Source: a virus
Strand: one strand, 5' to 3'
IMG/VR virus record: IMGVR_UViG_3300032296_002019
Coordinates: 1 to 64,000 of that record
Length of the DNA: 64,000 nucleotides
The notes below the pieces were generated by a model that searched no databases, was not told the origin of the DNA, and was given only the letters and a program-made list of their open reading frames with translations. Below are positions 16,104-24,526 of this stretch, in pieces (the stretch's first letter is position 1; every line of letters begins with the position of its first letter). Made by a program: the position numbers and the translations under genes.

Positions 16104-16352
16104 ATGAACAAAGGAGAACAAAAGAAAATTCTTACTGAAATTATGGACGCAGATGCACAGGACGGGTTGTATGAAACAAAAACTGCTGTTGGGTTCTTAG
16201 CAGAATGGATGAGAGATAATGTAGCAGAGAACACAGGGGATATGCAGGAGGCAATAGACAAGGCTCTTGAAATTGAAAGCTATCAGATTAATAGTGCTTT
16301 TTTTAAAGGTGTTAAATCAAAGATACTAAATAAATCACCATATAAAAAATAA
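16104..16352 (+). CDS. Hypothetical protein (82 aa)
   Basis: Acidic helical protein starting MNKGEQKKILTEIMDADAQ. Not recognised. It follows the membrane protein by three bases. Confidence 0.6.
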   Translation: MNKGEQKKILTEIMDADAQDGLYETKTAVGFLAEWMRDNVAENTGDMQEAIDKALEIESYQINSAFFKGVKSKILNKSPYKK

Positions 16353-16355
16353 ACT

Positions 16356-16388
16356 ATGGCACAACAAACAGCAGTAATGCTATCATAA
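16356..16388 (+). pseudogene. Possible remnant of a MKQTAVEWL-type gene
   Basis: ATG at 16,356 encodes only MAQQTAVMLS before TAA. The next gene starts MKQTAVEWL. The short frame looks like the decayed 5' end of a second copy, or chance. Confidence 0.3.
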
Positions 16389-16419
16389 AAATGCACAATA
16401 ACAAAAAAAATGTTAGTAT

Positions 16420-16677
16420 ATGAAACAAACAGCAGTTGAATGGTTAGTAAATGAACTTAACTTAAATGAAATAATTGAAAAAAACAACCTAATAATTGTT
16501 TTAGATATTATTAACCAAGCCAAAGCAATGGAGAAAGAGCAGATCACCAAAGCAATGATGTATGCATTAGATGAGGACGGACATACAGGAGATTGGAAGA
16601 TTAAATTTGTTAACGAGTATTACGACAGGACATTCAACTTTAAAAATTCTAAAGATGACACCACAAGAAAAAGCTAA
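16420..16677 (+). CDS. Conserved phage protein 'KQTAVEWL' (85 aa)
   Basis: Starts MKQTAVEWLVNELN and contains INQAKAMEKEQITKAM followed by a GHTGDWK block. This layout is widely seen in small uncharacterised genes of Bacteroidetes and their phages. It overlaps the next gene by 23 bases. Function unknown. Confidence 0.65.
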   Translation: MKQTAVEWLVNELNLNEIIEKNNLIIVLDIINQAKAMEKEQITKAMMYALDEDGHTGDWKIKFVNEYYDRTFNFKNSKDDTTRKS

Positions 16678-16825
16678 TTACCTACTAGGTAAAATGACTA
16701 AGGACCAGGCTATAGTAGTAGTAGACGAAATTGTAGACGAGTTAGTAAAAACTCGTAACAGGTATTTTCAATTATACATAATACCTTTTTGGGAACTTGT
16801 CAAGCAAGAATTAAATAACGCATAG
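16655..16825 (+). CDS. Conserved small protein (56 aa)
   Basis: Met 16,655 gives MTPQEKANYLLGKMTKDQAI, a typical start for a short helical family often next to the KQTAVEWL gene, as here. The frame extends upstream to 16,571 but that is inside the previous gene. Function unknown. Confidence 0.6.
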   Translation: MTPQEKANYLLGKMTKDQAIVVVDEIVDELVKTRNRYFQLYIIPFWELVKQELNNA

Positions 16826-16845
16826 ACCTTTTAAAATTAAAACTT

Positions 16846-17046
16846 ATGAACGAAAGATCAAGTCAACTATTCAGTCAGTTAGTAGACATTAACTGGGAAC
16901 TCAGAAACGTAGGATACCCAAAAACTGTTAAACTAGCTTTAACTGAACAGTACTGGAAGATCAAAAACGAATTGATCGATGAAATGGGTATTGATGCATT
17001 TAATAATTTAGTAGAACAGGGCAGACGTATGTTTAGCGGAGAGTAG
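16846..17046 (+). CDS. Hypothetical helical protein (66 aa)
   Basis: Small soluble protein, helical, not recognised. A-rich leader; it is followed by 28 A/T-rich bases before the DnaA-like gene. Confidence 0.55.
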   Translation: MNERSSQLFSQLVDINWELRNVGYPKTVKLALTEQYWKIKNELIDEMGIDAFNNLVEQGRRMFSGE

Positions 17047-17074
17047 TATTATTAACAATAATTAAAAATTAAAA

Positions 17075-17374
17075 ATGACAAAAGAACAATTAAAAAAGGT
17101 ATTGAAAATTATCTCAGAGTCTTTTGGAATATCTGAAAAAGATCTACTGTCTTATAAAAGAACTGGTAGAGTTTCTATGGCTAGACATACTTTGTACAGG
17201 TCCATTACTCATATGGGATATAACTTATCAGAGACAGGAGAGATACTAGGTAGGGATCACACCACTATACTACATGGGTTAAAAGTGTATAGAAACCTGT
17301 ATAGTACAGATGATATCTTCAAAGCTAAAGCAGTTAGTATTAGAGAAAAAATAAAAGAATTAGCCTGTGAGTAA
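17075..17374 (+). CDS. Stand-alone DnaA domain IV-like DNA-binding protein (99 aa)
   Basis: Residues about 33-72 match the DNA-binding domain IV of DnaA: MARHTLYRSITHMG, then LSETGEILGRDHTTILHGLK. The GRDHTTI segment is the DnaA signature that contacts the DnaA box. The AAA+ domain of DnaA is absent. An N-terminal helical part and a basic C terminus flank the motif. Such proteins could mark a phage origin, compete with host DnaA or act as transcription factors; which one cannot be told here. It overlaps the next gene by eight bases. Confidence 0.85.
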   Translation: MTKEQLKKVLKIISESFGISEKDLLSYKRTGRVSMARHTLYRSITHMGYNLSETGEILGRDHTTILHGLKVYRNLYSTDDIFKAKAVSIREKIKELACE

Positions 17375-18083
17375 TAACAAATTAAAATTCGGAAAGGGTA
17401 ACGCTAAATTATCCAAGAACATCTACACCTTCTCTCTCCCGGCAGGACATAGCTGTCCTTTTGCATTTGAATGTAAGGCTTCCGCGGATCGATCTACAGG
17501 AAAGATCAAAGACGGTAAAGACCAAGTGTTCAGATGTTTTGCAGCCTCTCAAGAAGCGTTGTACACAAATACCAGAAACGCTAGGTGGTACAACTATGAT
17601 ATGCTGAGGAAGGCTAAGACGGTAAGTAAGATGACTGATCTTATTGTAGATAGCCTGCCCCCCAAAGCAGAGATAGTAAGGGTACACGTATCAGGAGATT
17701 TCTTTTCTCAGGAATACTTTGATGCTTGGATGGCTGTAGCTAGAGTCTTTTCTCAAAAGAAGTTCTATGCCTACACTAAGAGTATTCCTTACTGGCTAGA
17801 GAGAAGAGACACTATTCCTAAGAACTTCAACCTTACTAGTTCTAAAGGAGGGAAGACAGATGTACTGATTGATCTTAACAAACTTAAATATGCTGAGGTT
17901 GTCTTCACTGAGGAGGACGCTAAGGAACTTAAGCTGGAACTAGATCATGATGATAGCCATGCTTACAACGGTAAGAAGAGCTTTGGTTTATTGCTTCACG
18001 GATCTCAGAGGAAAGGATCAAATGCGTCTGTAGCTCTAAGCAATCTTAAAAAGAAAGGTATCAAAGGCTATTCTAAAAAATAA
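17367..18083 (+). CDS. GP88-family protein (238 aa)
   Basis: Start is GTG at 17,367, inside the end of the DnaA-like gene. The blocks SLPAGHSCPFAFECKA, FRCFAASQEA, VRVHVSGDFFSQ and FYAYTKSIPYW match the phage family named after mycobacteriophage gp88. Conserved Cys residues (CPFAFEC) and HVSGDF suggest a metal or cofactor site, and a radical-chemistry role has been considered for such layouts, but no function is established. Apparently complete. Confidence 0.75.
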   Translation: MSNNKLKFGKGNAKLSKNIYTFSLPAGHSCPFAFECKASADRSTGKIKDGKDQVFRCFAASQEALYTNTRNARWYNYDMLRKAKTVSKMTDLIVDSLPPKAEIVRVHVSGDFFSQEYFDAWMAVARVFSQKKFYAYTKSIPYWLERRDTIPKNFNLTSSKGGKTDVLIDLNKLKYAEVVFTEEDAKELKLELDHDDSHAYNGKKSFGLLLHGSQRKGSNASVALSNLKKKGIKGYSKK

Positions 18084-18088
18084 AAGTT

Positions 18089-18388
18089 ATGGAAAAAGCA
18101 CAACCAAAATTTTTAAAAGTAGATCAAAACGAAACTCGTCTAGACTACAAAGGTTATAAGTTTTTATTAATTGAACAGGACAGAGGAGTATATAGTGCAG
18201 GCAAAGCCATTCAGCTTTATCAGCTAGACGGAGTAATTAAAAAACATGTTAAGGAAATAGGATGGACTAAAGACGATAATCATAGAGGATTAAAAAAAGA
18301 TTTTGAACAGTCTTACCTGAGAGAGATATCTACGTGGGAACAATGTAAGACCGCTGCTGTTAAGTACATAGATAGCATTATAGATTAA
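18089..18388 (+). CDS. Hypothetical protein (99 aa)
   Basis: Start context AAAAGTTATGG. Soluble, mixed charge; no recognised motif. Begins MEKAQPKFLKVDQ. Confidence 0.6.
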   Translation: MEKAQPKFLKVDQNETRLDYKGYKFLLIEQDRGVYSAGKAIQLYQLDGVIKKHVKEIGWTKDDNHRGLKKDFEQSYLREISTWEQCKTAAVKYIDSIID

Positions 18389-18405
18389 TTAATAAAAAAA
18401 CAATT

Positions 18406-18636
18406 ATGGTACAAGACCTTTATTTTAAATACGACAGCACAGCTCGTATAAAATTTAAAAAGAAGAATGTATTCCACAATGATGAACTACCGGGAATATA
18501 TAGGATAATTACTAGTAAGCTTGACTTCCTTATTCCTTCTGCTTTAGTTATGGTAGAGGGGGATTACGTATTCATTCCCAATTGTTACTATCAAAAGGTC
18601 TTAGAAAAATTATACTTCGGTAGAGCCGGAATTTAA
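18406..18636 (+). CDS. Hypothetical protein (76 aa)
   Basis: Small basic beta-like protein (MVQDLYFKYDSTARIKF). It is followed by an intrinsic terminator. Not recognised. Confidence 0.6.
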   Translation: MVQDLYFKYDSTARIKFKKKNVFHNDELPGIYRIITSKLDFLIPSALVMVEGDYVFIPNCYYQKVLEKLYFGRAGI

Positions 18637-18666
18637 AAATATTTTGTGGTTAGTAGTAATAACACC

Positions 18667-18697
18667 CCCGCTACGTTTCTACGTTGGCGGGTCTTTT
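18667..18697 (+). terminator. Intrinsic terminator
   Basis: CCCGC (18,667-18,671) pairs with GCGGG (18,687-18,691), with an inner ACGT/ACGT stem, followed by TCTTTT. It separates two genes. Confidence 0.7.
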
Positions 18698-18709
18698 AAA
18701 AAATTTATT

Positions 18710-19087
18710 ATGAAAAGTATAAGAGTTAGATTCAATTTATCCAGAGGTAAAAACTACATGAAGTGGAAAGTAGAGTATCCTGATAAGACTGTAGCGTATC
18801 ATTGTCCAACAGAGGTACAGCTTGTTATGCGTAACTGTAAACTTAAAAACTATAGAAAAGTAGCTGAGAAGATTTACAATGGAGCTAACAAGTCAGTATG
18901 TGCTTGGGTATTGTGTGAAGATCTTTTTATAAAGAGTGGAGACTTTTTAAAAGATGAGGGATATGATAAAGTTAAGTACAATCCTAAAGTTCAACCTAAC
19001 TGGGTTTATAAAGATGCGGTTGCTGATGGCATATCTTTTAAGACTATTGTCAGTATTGATTACGCATTATATTGTATGATTAAATAA
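18710..19087 (+). CDS. Hypothetical protein (125 aa)
   Basis: Met 18,710 (MKSIRVRFNLSRG) is chosen because the longer frame from 18,644 runs through the terminator. Basic, with NGANKSVCAWVLC in the middle. Not recognised. Confidence 0.6.
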   Translation: MKSIRVRFNLSRGKNYMKWKVEYPDKTVAYHCPTEVQLVMRNCKLKNYRKVAEKIYNGANKSVCAWVLCEDLFIKSGDFLKDEGYDKVKYNPKVQPNWVYKDAVADGISFKTIVSIDYALYCMIK

Positions 19088-19099
19088 AAATAAAATATC

Positions 19100-19327
19100 A
19101 TGAATACTTTTGAAAAGACAGATTATAATTTCTATTTATTCCACATGCTCTATATGAAGTATCTGGAAAGTAAAAGGATACTTTTGACTTATGACGATTG
19201 GTTTAAGAGAACGTGTGATCTATACGATGTATTTACCAACTCTCCTTATGATGATCCTAAAAGGAATCTTTATGAGTGTATAGAAGACTTTATCAAAGAT
19301 CATGAAAATATAATAATTACTGTATGA
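19100..19327 (+). CDS. Hypothetical protein (75 aa)
   Basis: Aromatic-rich small protein (YNFYLFHMLYMKYLESK). Its stop overlaps the next start (ATGA at 19,324). Not recognised. Confidence 0.55.
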   Translation: MNTFEKTDYNFYLFHMLYMKYLESKRILLTYDDWFKRTCDLYDVFTNSPYDDPKRNLYECIEDFIKDHENIIITV

Positions 19328-19464
19328 GTAAACCAAAAATAGACAAAGAAGATAAAAAAGAAACTACTAGAGACAGAAAAATCCACAATGATTTAATCAA
19401 TAGACTTAAAGCAAAAGGTCTCGTTCTAGTAAAAGGAGTATGGCAAAAAACAAATAAAAAATAA
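19324..19464 (+). CDS. Small basic protein (46 aa)
   Basis: ATG at 19,324 overlaps the previous stop by four bases. Very rich in Lys/Asp/Glu (SKPKIDKEDKKETTRDRK), with a hydrophobic end (GLVLVKGVW). Probably a real coupled gene; function unknown. Confidence 0.5.
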   Translation: MSKPKIDKEDKKETTRDRKIHNDLINRLKAKGLVLVKGVWQKTNKK

Positions 19465-19469
19465 AAGTT

Positions 19470-19805
19470 ATGGCAATTTACAACAACGACAAAGATCCCA
19501 ATGATAAAATGTGGGATGATGAAAACTCAAAGAAACTCAAAGTATTATTAATTAACAAAGGAAGTTTTCTGGACTGGTATTTTGATCAAGACATAATAGA
19601 AGACTTCTTTGATCACCACTCTGTCTTTAGGTGTTTAGAAGAAGATGGAGTATTTACTATAACTGCAAAAGGTCTGCTAGACGAAGTAGGTTATCTCCCT
19701 GATCACGTTGTGGAAGATGGGCAGGAGATAATATACAACCACTTAGATGAAGTAGACATGGGAGCTTACGATGCAATAATATTTTCTGATCAATTAAACA
19801 AATAA
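19470..19805 (+). CDS. Acidic hypothetical protein (111 aa)
   Basis: Start context AAAAGTTATGG. Strongly acidic throughout, soluble. Not recognised. Confidence 0.6.
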   Translation: MAIYNNDKDPNDKMWDDENSKKLKVLLINKGSFLDWYFDQDIIEDFFDHHSVFRCLEEDGVFTITAKGLLDEVGYLPDHVVEDGQEIIYNHLDEVDMGAYDAIIFSDQLNK

Positions 19806-19807
19806 AA

Positions 19808-20137
19808 ATGAAAAAAGCAACAGTAATCGCGGCTGCTATCTTGATGGTAGGATGCAGCTTGTTCAAGAAAAGCACAGTAAAGAGTGCCCCTAAATCTGAA
19901 TTCAGTGTATCCAATGATGTGGTATTGCACAAAGGCAAGCCTTATGCAAAGCTACAGGCAATGACATGGTCTCTAGACGGTGGGGAGTTAGTAAAGGAGA
20001 TGAACTTTAAATTGTTAGACAAAGAAGATCTATCTGTAATTGGAGGCATGATAGACTTTTTATCTGACAGGCACATGGGAGATGAGATAGAAGTAGAGTT
20101 TGAAGTGGCTAATGGAAGTGCTGAGTTTAAACTTTGA
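19808..20137 (+). CDS. Predicted lipoprotein (109 aa)
   Basis: N terminus KKATVIAAAILMVGC has a basic start, hydrophobic core and lipobox with Cys at residue 16; SLFKKS follows. The mature part is small and acidic (DRHMGDEIEVEFEV). Likely lipidated and placed in the envelope, but function is unknown. Its start follows the previous stop by two bases. Confidence 0.7.
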   Translation: MKKATVIAAAILMVGCSLFKKSTVKSAPKSEFSVSNDVVLHKGKPYAKLQAMTWSLDGGELVKEMNFKLLDKEDLSVIGGMIDFLSDRHMGDEIEVEFEVANGSAEFKL

Positions 20138-20176
20138 TAAACACAATTAACATAAACAAAAACAAAACAAACAGTT

Positions 20177-21157
20177 ATGGCACACAACTTGAATTTTAAC
20201 AATGGAAAATGGTCATTCGCAGCTCGTGGAGAGAAAGCTTGGCACGGACTAGGGCAGTATGTATCTGAAGCTATGACATCGGAGCAGGCTATTAAACTAG
20301 GAGGACTAGACTACACAGTAGAGAAGAGACCTTTGTATGCACCAGGATGGGCTGGTACAATGGTAGAAGCAGAGGGGCACTATGGTAACGTAAGGGTAGA
20401 CACAAATGATATCCTTGGTATTGTAAAGGGAAGGTACCGCATCGTTCAGAACAAAGATGCATTCAGCTTCTTTGATTCTATTATAGACAAAGGAGAAGCT
20501 ATCTTTGAGACAGCGGGTGCTTTGGGTAAAGGTGAAAGGATATTTGTAACTGCAAAGCTCCCAGAAGATATGCTAGTACGTGGTGAGAAGGTAGAGAAGT
20601 ACATCATGTTGACTAACTCTCATGACGGATCTACTACTATCATTGCAGGATTTACTCCTATCCGTGTAGTATGTAACAATACTCTTACTGCAGCTCTGAG
20701 AGGAGGTTTGGATAACAAGGTTAGTATATCCCACACTGCATCTGCAGAGAGTAGACTTAAAGAAGCTTCTAGAGTAATGGGTATAGCTTCTAAGTATATG
20801 GATGAGGTTAACATGGCATTTGAGAGTATGACTACTCGCAGATTGTCTGATCTGGAACTGAAGCATTACATAGAAACCATTATGAAGTCTACTACTAAGG
20901 AAGATACTTCAGATAAGGAAGCTTCTACTAGAATGAAGAATCTAGTAGATCAGGTATATTCCTTCACTATCACCCATCCTACACAAACAACAGAGGCTGC
21001 GTATCGTACTCTCTGGGGAGCTTACAATGGTATCTCTGGGTTCTATAACTTCATAAAGGATTACAAATCAGCTGATCAGAAGATGAGGGATATGAACTAT
21101 GGATACGCTAATGATAAGATCTCTAAGGCATTCGACCTTGCGGCTAAGATGGTCTGA
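20177..21157 (+). CDS. DUF932 / TIGR03299 phage-plasmid protein (326 aa)
   Basis: The N-terminal region AHNLNFNNGKWSFA..GEKAWHGLG and the later GFTPIRVVCNNTL block are characteristic of DUF932 proteins common in phages and plasmids. Length is normal for the family. The proteins are of unknown function; they are often in early replication regions. Standard-code proof: it ends in TGA. Confidence 0.85.
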   Translation: MAHNLNFNNGKWSFAARGEKAWHGLGQYVSEAMTSEQAIKLGGLDYTVEKRPLYAPGWAGTMVEAEGHYGNVRVDTNDILGIVKGRYRIVQNKDAFSFFDSIIDKGEAIFETAGALGKGERIFVTAKLPEDMLVRGEKVEKYIMLTNSHDGSTTIIAGFTPIRVVCNNTLTAALRGGLDNKVSISHTASAESRLKEASRVMGIASKYMDEVNMAFESMTTRRLSDLELKHYIETIMKSTTKEDTSDKEASTRMKNLVDQVYSFTITHPTQTTEAAYRTLWGAYNGISGFYNFIKDYKSADQKMRDMNYGYANDKISKAFDLAAKMV

Positions 21158-21168
21158 TATTTATATGG

Positions 21169-21912
21169 GTGAAAGGAAAAGCGCATAAGAGAAAAAATGG
21201 TTGGGTAGTAACTCCTATTGATGATTGGTACTGGTCTCCGTCTGGATACAGGAAAAGAAAACAAGATATTCCTATCCACGAAGATTATGTTAATAGTTCA
21301 TTGTATAACGGGTTAGAGGTAGAGTTTGATACTTTTATAGATAAGGTACAGGGGACTGAATGTGCTAAGGTAGAGATTCCGGAAGAAGTTGTGATTGAAG
21401 AAGAGAAGGGGGATATTCCTCCGGAATCTTCCCCCGAACCTATAATTATAGAAGAGGTTATTACTCCTGTTATTATAGAAGAACCTAAACAAATAGAGAC
21501 AGTTAAAAATAAAATCAATATGGAAATGGAAACAAATGAATCATTTTTTACTAAAAACAGATTAATTAGGATAACTATAATCTGTGCGTTACTTACTCAG
21601 ATAAATCATGCAGCAAGTCTGTTTTATTTATTAAGTGATCAATCTACTTTTTCTTATGTAATGAGTTGGGTATTTGCTGTATCTTTAGAGTCCAGCATTT
21701 ATATCTTTACTATGTTTGGAAAGAGAAATACAGCACTATTTTTTGGATTAGTTTCCTGGGCTGTTAATATATTGCACTATTGGTTTGAGGTAGGATTCAC
21801 TCAAAAGTTCGTAGCTATGAACATAATCAGTCCTATCATACCTATAACAATATACTTCTATTCAGAACTCATTCAACAAGAGAGACCAGCAGAACAAATA
21901 GAATCAGAATAA
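21169..21912 (+). CDS. Two-part membrane protein (247 aa, GTG start)
   Basis: GTG at 21,169 opens a basic segment with WVVTPIDDWYWSPSGYRKR, then a Glu/Pro/Ile-rich linker, then from Met 21,520 a four-helix hydrophobic region (about residues 131-230). A second start at 21,520 would give only the membrane part, so one or two products are possible. No family recognised. Confidence 0.6.
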   Translation: MKGKAHKRKNGWVVTPIDDWYWSPSGYRKRKQDIPIHEDYVNSSLYNGLEVEFDTFIDKVQGTECAKVEIPEEVVIEEEKGDIPPESSPEPIIIEEVITPVIIEEPKQIETVKNKINMEMETNESFFTKNRLIRITIICALLTQINHAASLFYLLSDQSTFSYVMSWVFAVSLESSIYIFTMFGKRNTALFFGLVSWAVNILHYWFEVGFTQKFVAMNIISPIIPITIYFYSELIQQERPAEQIESE

Positions 21913-21929
21913 TAAAGTAAAAAAAGGTT

Positions 21930-22223
21930 ATGTATAAAAAATTCGAAGACCTAGAATTTAATCAGCACCCTTTAGGAGGTGTCGTAGCAAGGACTATATT
22001 TGAAAATGGTTTTGGTATAAGTGTAGTACAATCATCCCATACATACGGAGGTAATGAAGGTCTGTACGAAATAGCTGTACTTGATAATAATGGCCACATT
22101 ACATACTCTACCCCAGTAGCAGATGACGTAATAGGATATCTTAATGAAGAAGAAGTCTCTGATATTATGATTCAGATTCAAGACCTAGTTCTTATAACTG
22201 ATAATTCATTCGCAAACAAATAA
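21930..22223 (+). CDS. Conserved small phage protein (97 aa)
   Basis: Contains EGLYEIAVLDNNGHITYSTP and DDVIGYLNEEEV, blocks I have seen in a small uncharacterised family of bacterial and phage proteins. Soluble. Function unknown. Confidence 0.65.
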   Translation: MYKKFEDLEFNQHPLGGVVARTIFENGFGISVVQSSHTYGGNEGLYEIAVLDNNGHITYSTPVADDVIGYLNEEEVSDIMIQIQDLVLITDNSFANK

Positions 22224-22245
22224 CAACTAAATAAAAACAACAACC

Positions 22246-22515
22246 ATGGAATTTGTAAACGCAAGAGAGATGGCTGCAAACCATCCAAAGACTTTTTGTG
22301 TCCCTACCGAAAAAGAAATGGAAGATCTTAAGCCAGGAGACTTTGTTAAGGTGTGTTTAAATGAAGAAAGGTTTTGGTGTGAGGTAGTACATTTTAATAA
22401 AGAAACTGAGGCTGTTACTGGCTTCGTATCCAACGAACTATTATTTTCTGACTTGTCTCATGGAGATGAAATAGTTTTTAAATTTGAAAATGTATACGAC
22501 ATACTTAAACCATAA
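22246..22515 (+). CDS. Hypothetical protein (89 aa)
   Basis: LKPGDFVKVCLNEERFWCEV and GDEIVFKFENVYDI are typical of a small beta-barrel (SH3-like/KOW-like) domain. Role unknown. Precedes the HNH gene. Confidence 0.65.
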   Translation: MEFVNAREMAANHPKTFCVPTEKEMEDLKPGDFVKVCLNEERFWCEVVHFNKETEAVTGFVSNELLFSDLSHGDEIVFKFENVYDILKP

Positions 22516-22533
22516 GTCGTATAATCCCTAATC

Positions 22534-22911
22534 ATGAATCAAAGAAAGTTTAGTCAGCATCTGTATAATCAGTATGTAACACAAGGAGGATGTTGTTATT
22601 ACTGTAAGAAAAAGTTTCCATATGAAGAAATAACTAGGGATCATTTCTTACCTGTATCCGAAGGCAATACTCTAGTAAACAATAAAGTGTTTGCCTGTAG
22701 GAAGTGCAACAGTCTTAAAGGAGACAAGTCTATAGACGAGTTTAGAAATTACGTACTTTTCAGAATAGCAGATATATTAAAAACCGTAATAAAAAATGAC
22801 TGGAAGATGTCTAAGAAACAATTAGAAGACTTTCGATGGTACACACTAATTCTAAAAACTACTGGAGAGATAATAGAAAATGATTACAAACCGTTAGTAC
22901 TATTCACATAA
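22534..22911 (+). CDS. HNH endonuclease (125 aa)
   Basis: CCYYCKKKF near residue 20 and CRKCNSLKGD near 52 form the zinc-binding cysteines. TRDHFLPVSEGNTLVNNKVF supplies the catalytic His and Asn in order, so the HNH site looks intact. It could be a free-standing homing or DNA-processing nuclease; there is no attached NUMOD domain. It lies near the end of the plus-strand block. Confidence 0.85.
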   Translation: MNQRKFSQHLYNQYVTQGGCCYYCKKKFPYEEITRDHFLPVSEGNTLVNNKVFACRKCNSLKGDKSIDEFRNYVLFRIADILKTVIKNDWKMSKKQLEDFRWYTLILKTTGEIIENDYKPLVLFT

Positions 22912-22921
22912 ATCCTAAAAC

Positions 22922-23242
22922 ATGAACATCCTTAACTTCGACCGAACAGAATTTAACGCTATTCTTGATCAAACTGACATTCACGGTTTCAACATCGGAG
23001 AAGAAATAAAAGCCTCTTTCGACTCCTTACTATTCCTAGGTAAAAATGCTTTATCACAAAATGATGAAAATCTAAGAGATTGTGCTATCTTTAACATTCG
23101 ATTATGCTACACTTATTACGAGAAAGTAGAAGACTACAGGAAACTTTCTGAGTTGGTTGCTTTGGTAAAAAGTTGCGACCAAACTAGTACATTTGTAGTG
23201 GATAACGAAGTTATAGACAAGATAGCAGTAAATCTAAACTAA
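22922..23242 (+). CDS. Hypothetical protein (106 aa)
   Basis: Helical acidic protein starting MNILNFDRTEFNAI. It shares its last base with the start of the next gene. Not recognised. Confidence 0.6.
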   Translation: MNILNFDRTEFNAILDQTDIHGFNIGEEIKASFDSLLFLGKNALSQNDENLRDCAIFNIRLCYTYYEKVEDYRKLSELVALVKSCDQTSTFVVDNEVIDKIAVNLN

Positions 23243-23877
23243 TGGAAGACTTCATCATTGATGATTTTTTTAAGAGTGATAAATACGAAGTATCAATTAA
23301 TGAGCTATTGTTTACTAGGCTTCATAAGAAAAGTGTTGATTCTATATGTAAGCTTTTGGATAACAATGGATACTTTGGAAGATATAAAATAGAGTCGTTC
23401 TCTGATAAGAAGTTTGGTACAGACGTTTTGATAAAGGTACATATATACATGCCTAACAGTGCGCACAGTTATATTTGGCCATTCAATACTTTCTTTAACA
23501 TAACTAGAAATCTTTTCGGCAGCAACAGAAGAATTCCTAGAGGAGTCCTATCTGATCAGACCATGCTTAGATATTCTTTTCTGGTATTGTCAGTTATGTT
23601 TTCTGACAATGAAGAGGAGGATCTGAGTATACATGATCTAAATTGTAAGAAGGCTATGGACATTATAAAAGAAGGAAACTATAATGTAGAACATTGGGCT
23701 TATATAATATGTAAGCAAAGAAAATGTATAGAAGAACTAAACTACTTTGATAAGTTCATAGCTTTTATTTCCAGGATAGGATTGATAAAGAATAATAGAT
23801 TCTTGATACGAGATAAAGAAGACGCTAGAGAGATATCAAGTAACTTGTTTGACATCAATTATTGGTACAACATTTAA
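23242..23877 (+). CDS. Hypothetical protein (211 aa)
   Basis: Soluble, mixed alpha/beta, start overlapping the previous stop by one base. No motif recognised; the C-terminal half is helical and charged. Confidence 0.6.
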   Translation: MEDFIIDDFFKSDKYEVSINELLFTRLHKKSVDSICKLLDNNGYFGRYKIESFSDKKFGTDVLIKVHIYMPNSAHSYIWPFNTFFNITRNLFGSNRRIPRGVLSDQTMLRYSFLVLSVMFSDNEEEDLSIHDLNCKKAMDIIKEGNYNVEHWAYIICKQRKCIEELNYFDKFIAFISRIGLIKNNRFLIRDKEDAREISSNLFDINYWYNI

Positions 23878-23887
23878 AAATTAATTT

Positions 23888-24046
23888 ATGGTATTTTTAA
23901 TTTTCCTTGTAGTGTCTTTTTTATTTTTTGGATTCATCTTTTATTTTGAAGATAACCACGTACAAAAGATGGATGACAATTCTAAGTTTAAAAAGTGGTG
24001 GAGGAATAACATTATAGCACACTACACTGGGAACGAGGATCTATAA
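23888..24046 (+). CDS. Small membrane protein (52 aa)
   Basis: ATG at 23,888 gives a strongly hydrophobic N terminus (VFLIFLVVSFLFFGFIFYF), then a charged tail with KKWWRNN. It is the last plus-strand gene of the block and overlaps the convergent minus-strand gene by six bases. Function unknown. Confidence 0.55.
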   Translation: MVFLIFLVVSFLFFGFIFYFEDNHVQKMDDNSKFKKWWRNNIIAHYTGNEDL

Positions 24047-24421
24047 CTCTGGATCTATTATAGACATTATGTTTTGAATCTGGTGTATGTAAAGCACTGA
24101 TACTCCATGAAATGTCCACAGGCTTCTGTCTTCGTATAGATATCCCTTAGCGTTATAAAACTTACCTCTTATTAAGGAGGTCATGGATAGTTCTGTGTGG
24201 AACGTATTTACCCTTTCACCCACTACGTCAAACCCAATTGACATCATACTATTCTTTGTAATAGGGCATGGAGATAGGTCATGCCATTCCAAAAATAGTA
24301 CATTCCCGTTATTGTATCTTACAGATAAGCCATCCCTTTTTACTTCTTCTACTATTAAATCTTCCCCTGTCCAATCCTGAACTAAGTTTCCTACCTGGTA
24401 TCGCTTATGTATTACTTTCAT
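24041..24421 (-). CDS. Conserved small protein (126 aa)
   Basis: Contains GNLVQDWTGEDLIVEEV and, at the end, VLYIHQIQNIMSIID, which resembles the VHQLQNLYFALTG-like end of a small family frequent in Bacteroidetes genomes. Start taken at Met 24,421; a Met at 24,433 is in frame. Function unknown. First gene of the minus-strand half. Confidence 0.65.
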   Translation of the reverse strand: MKVIHKRYQVGNLVQDWTGEDLIVEEVKRDGLSVRYNNGNVLFLEWHDLSPCPITKNSMMSIGFDVVGERVNTFHTELSMTSLIRGKFYNAKGYLYEDRSLWTFHGVSVLYIHQIQNIMSIIDPEL

Positions 24422-24427
24422 AGAAAA

Positions 24428-24450
24428 TCCCAAGAGTTTCCTAAAAAATC
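24428..24450 (+). promoter_or_regulatory. Recurring leader motif, copy 3
   Basis: TCCCAAGAGTTTCCTAAAAA, related to copies at 7779 and 13,271. It lies at the boundary of the plus- and minus-strand blocks, next to an AT-rich stretch (24,450-24,526) in which I see no gene. Confidence 0.35.
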
Positions 24451-24526
24451 AAACTTTATAAAAAAAATAAGGGTGAAAATAAATTTAAGCTTTTTGCATT
24501 TAAAGGGCAAAAAGTTCTAAACTATT

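Noticed and set aside
21285-21518. Minus-strand frame of 77 codons opposite the Glu/Ile-rich linker
   Set aside because: Antisense of a low-complexity region; Ser/Ile-rich product is an artefact.
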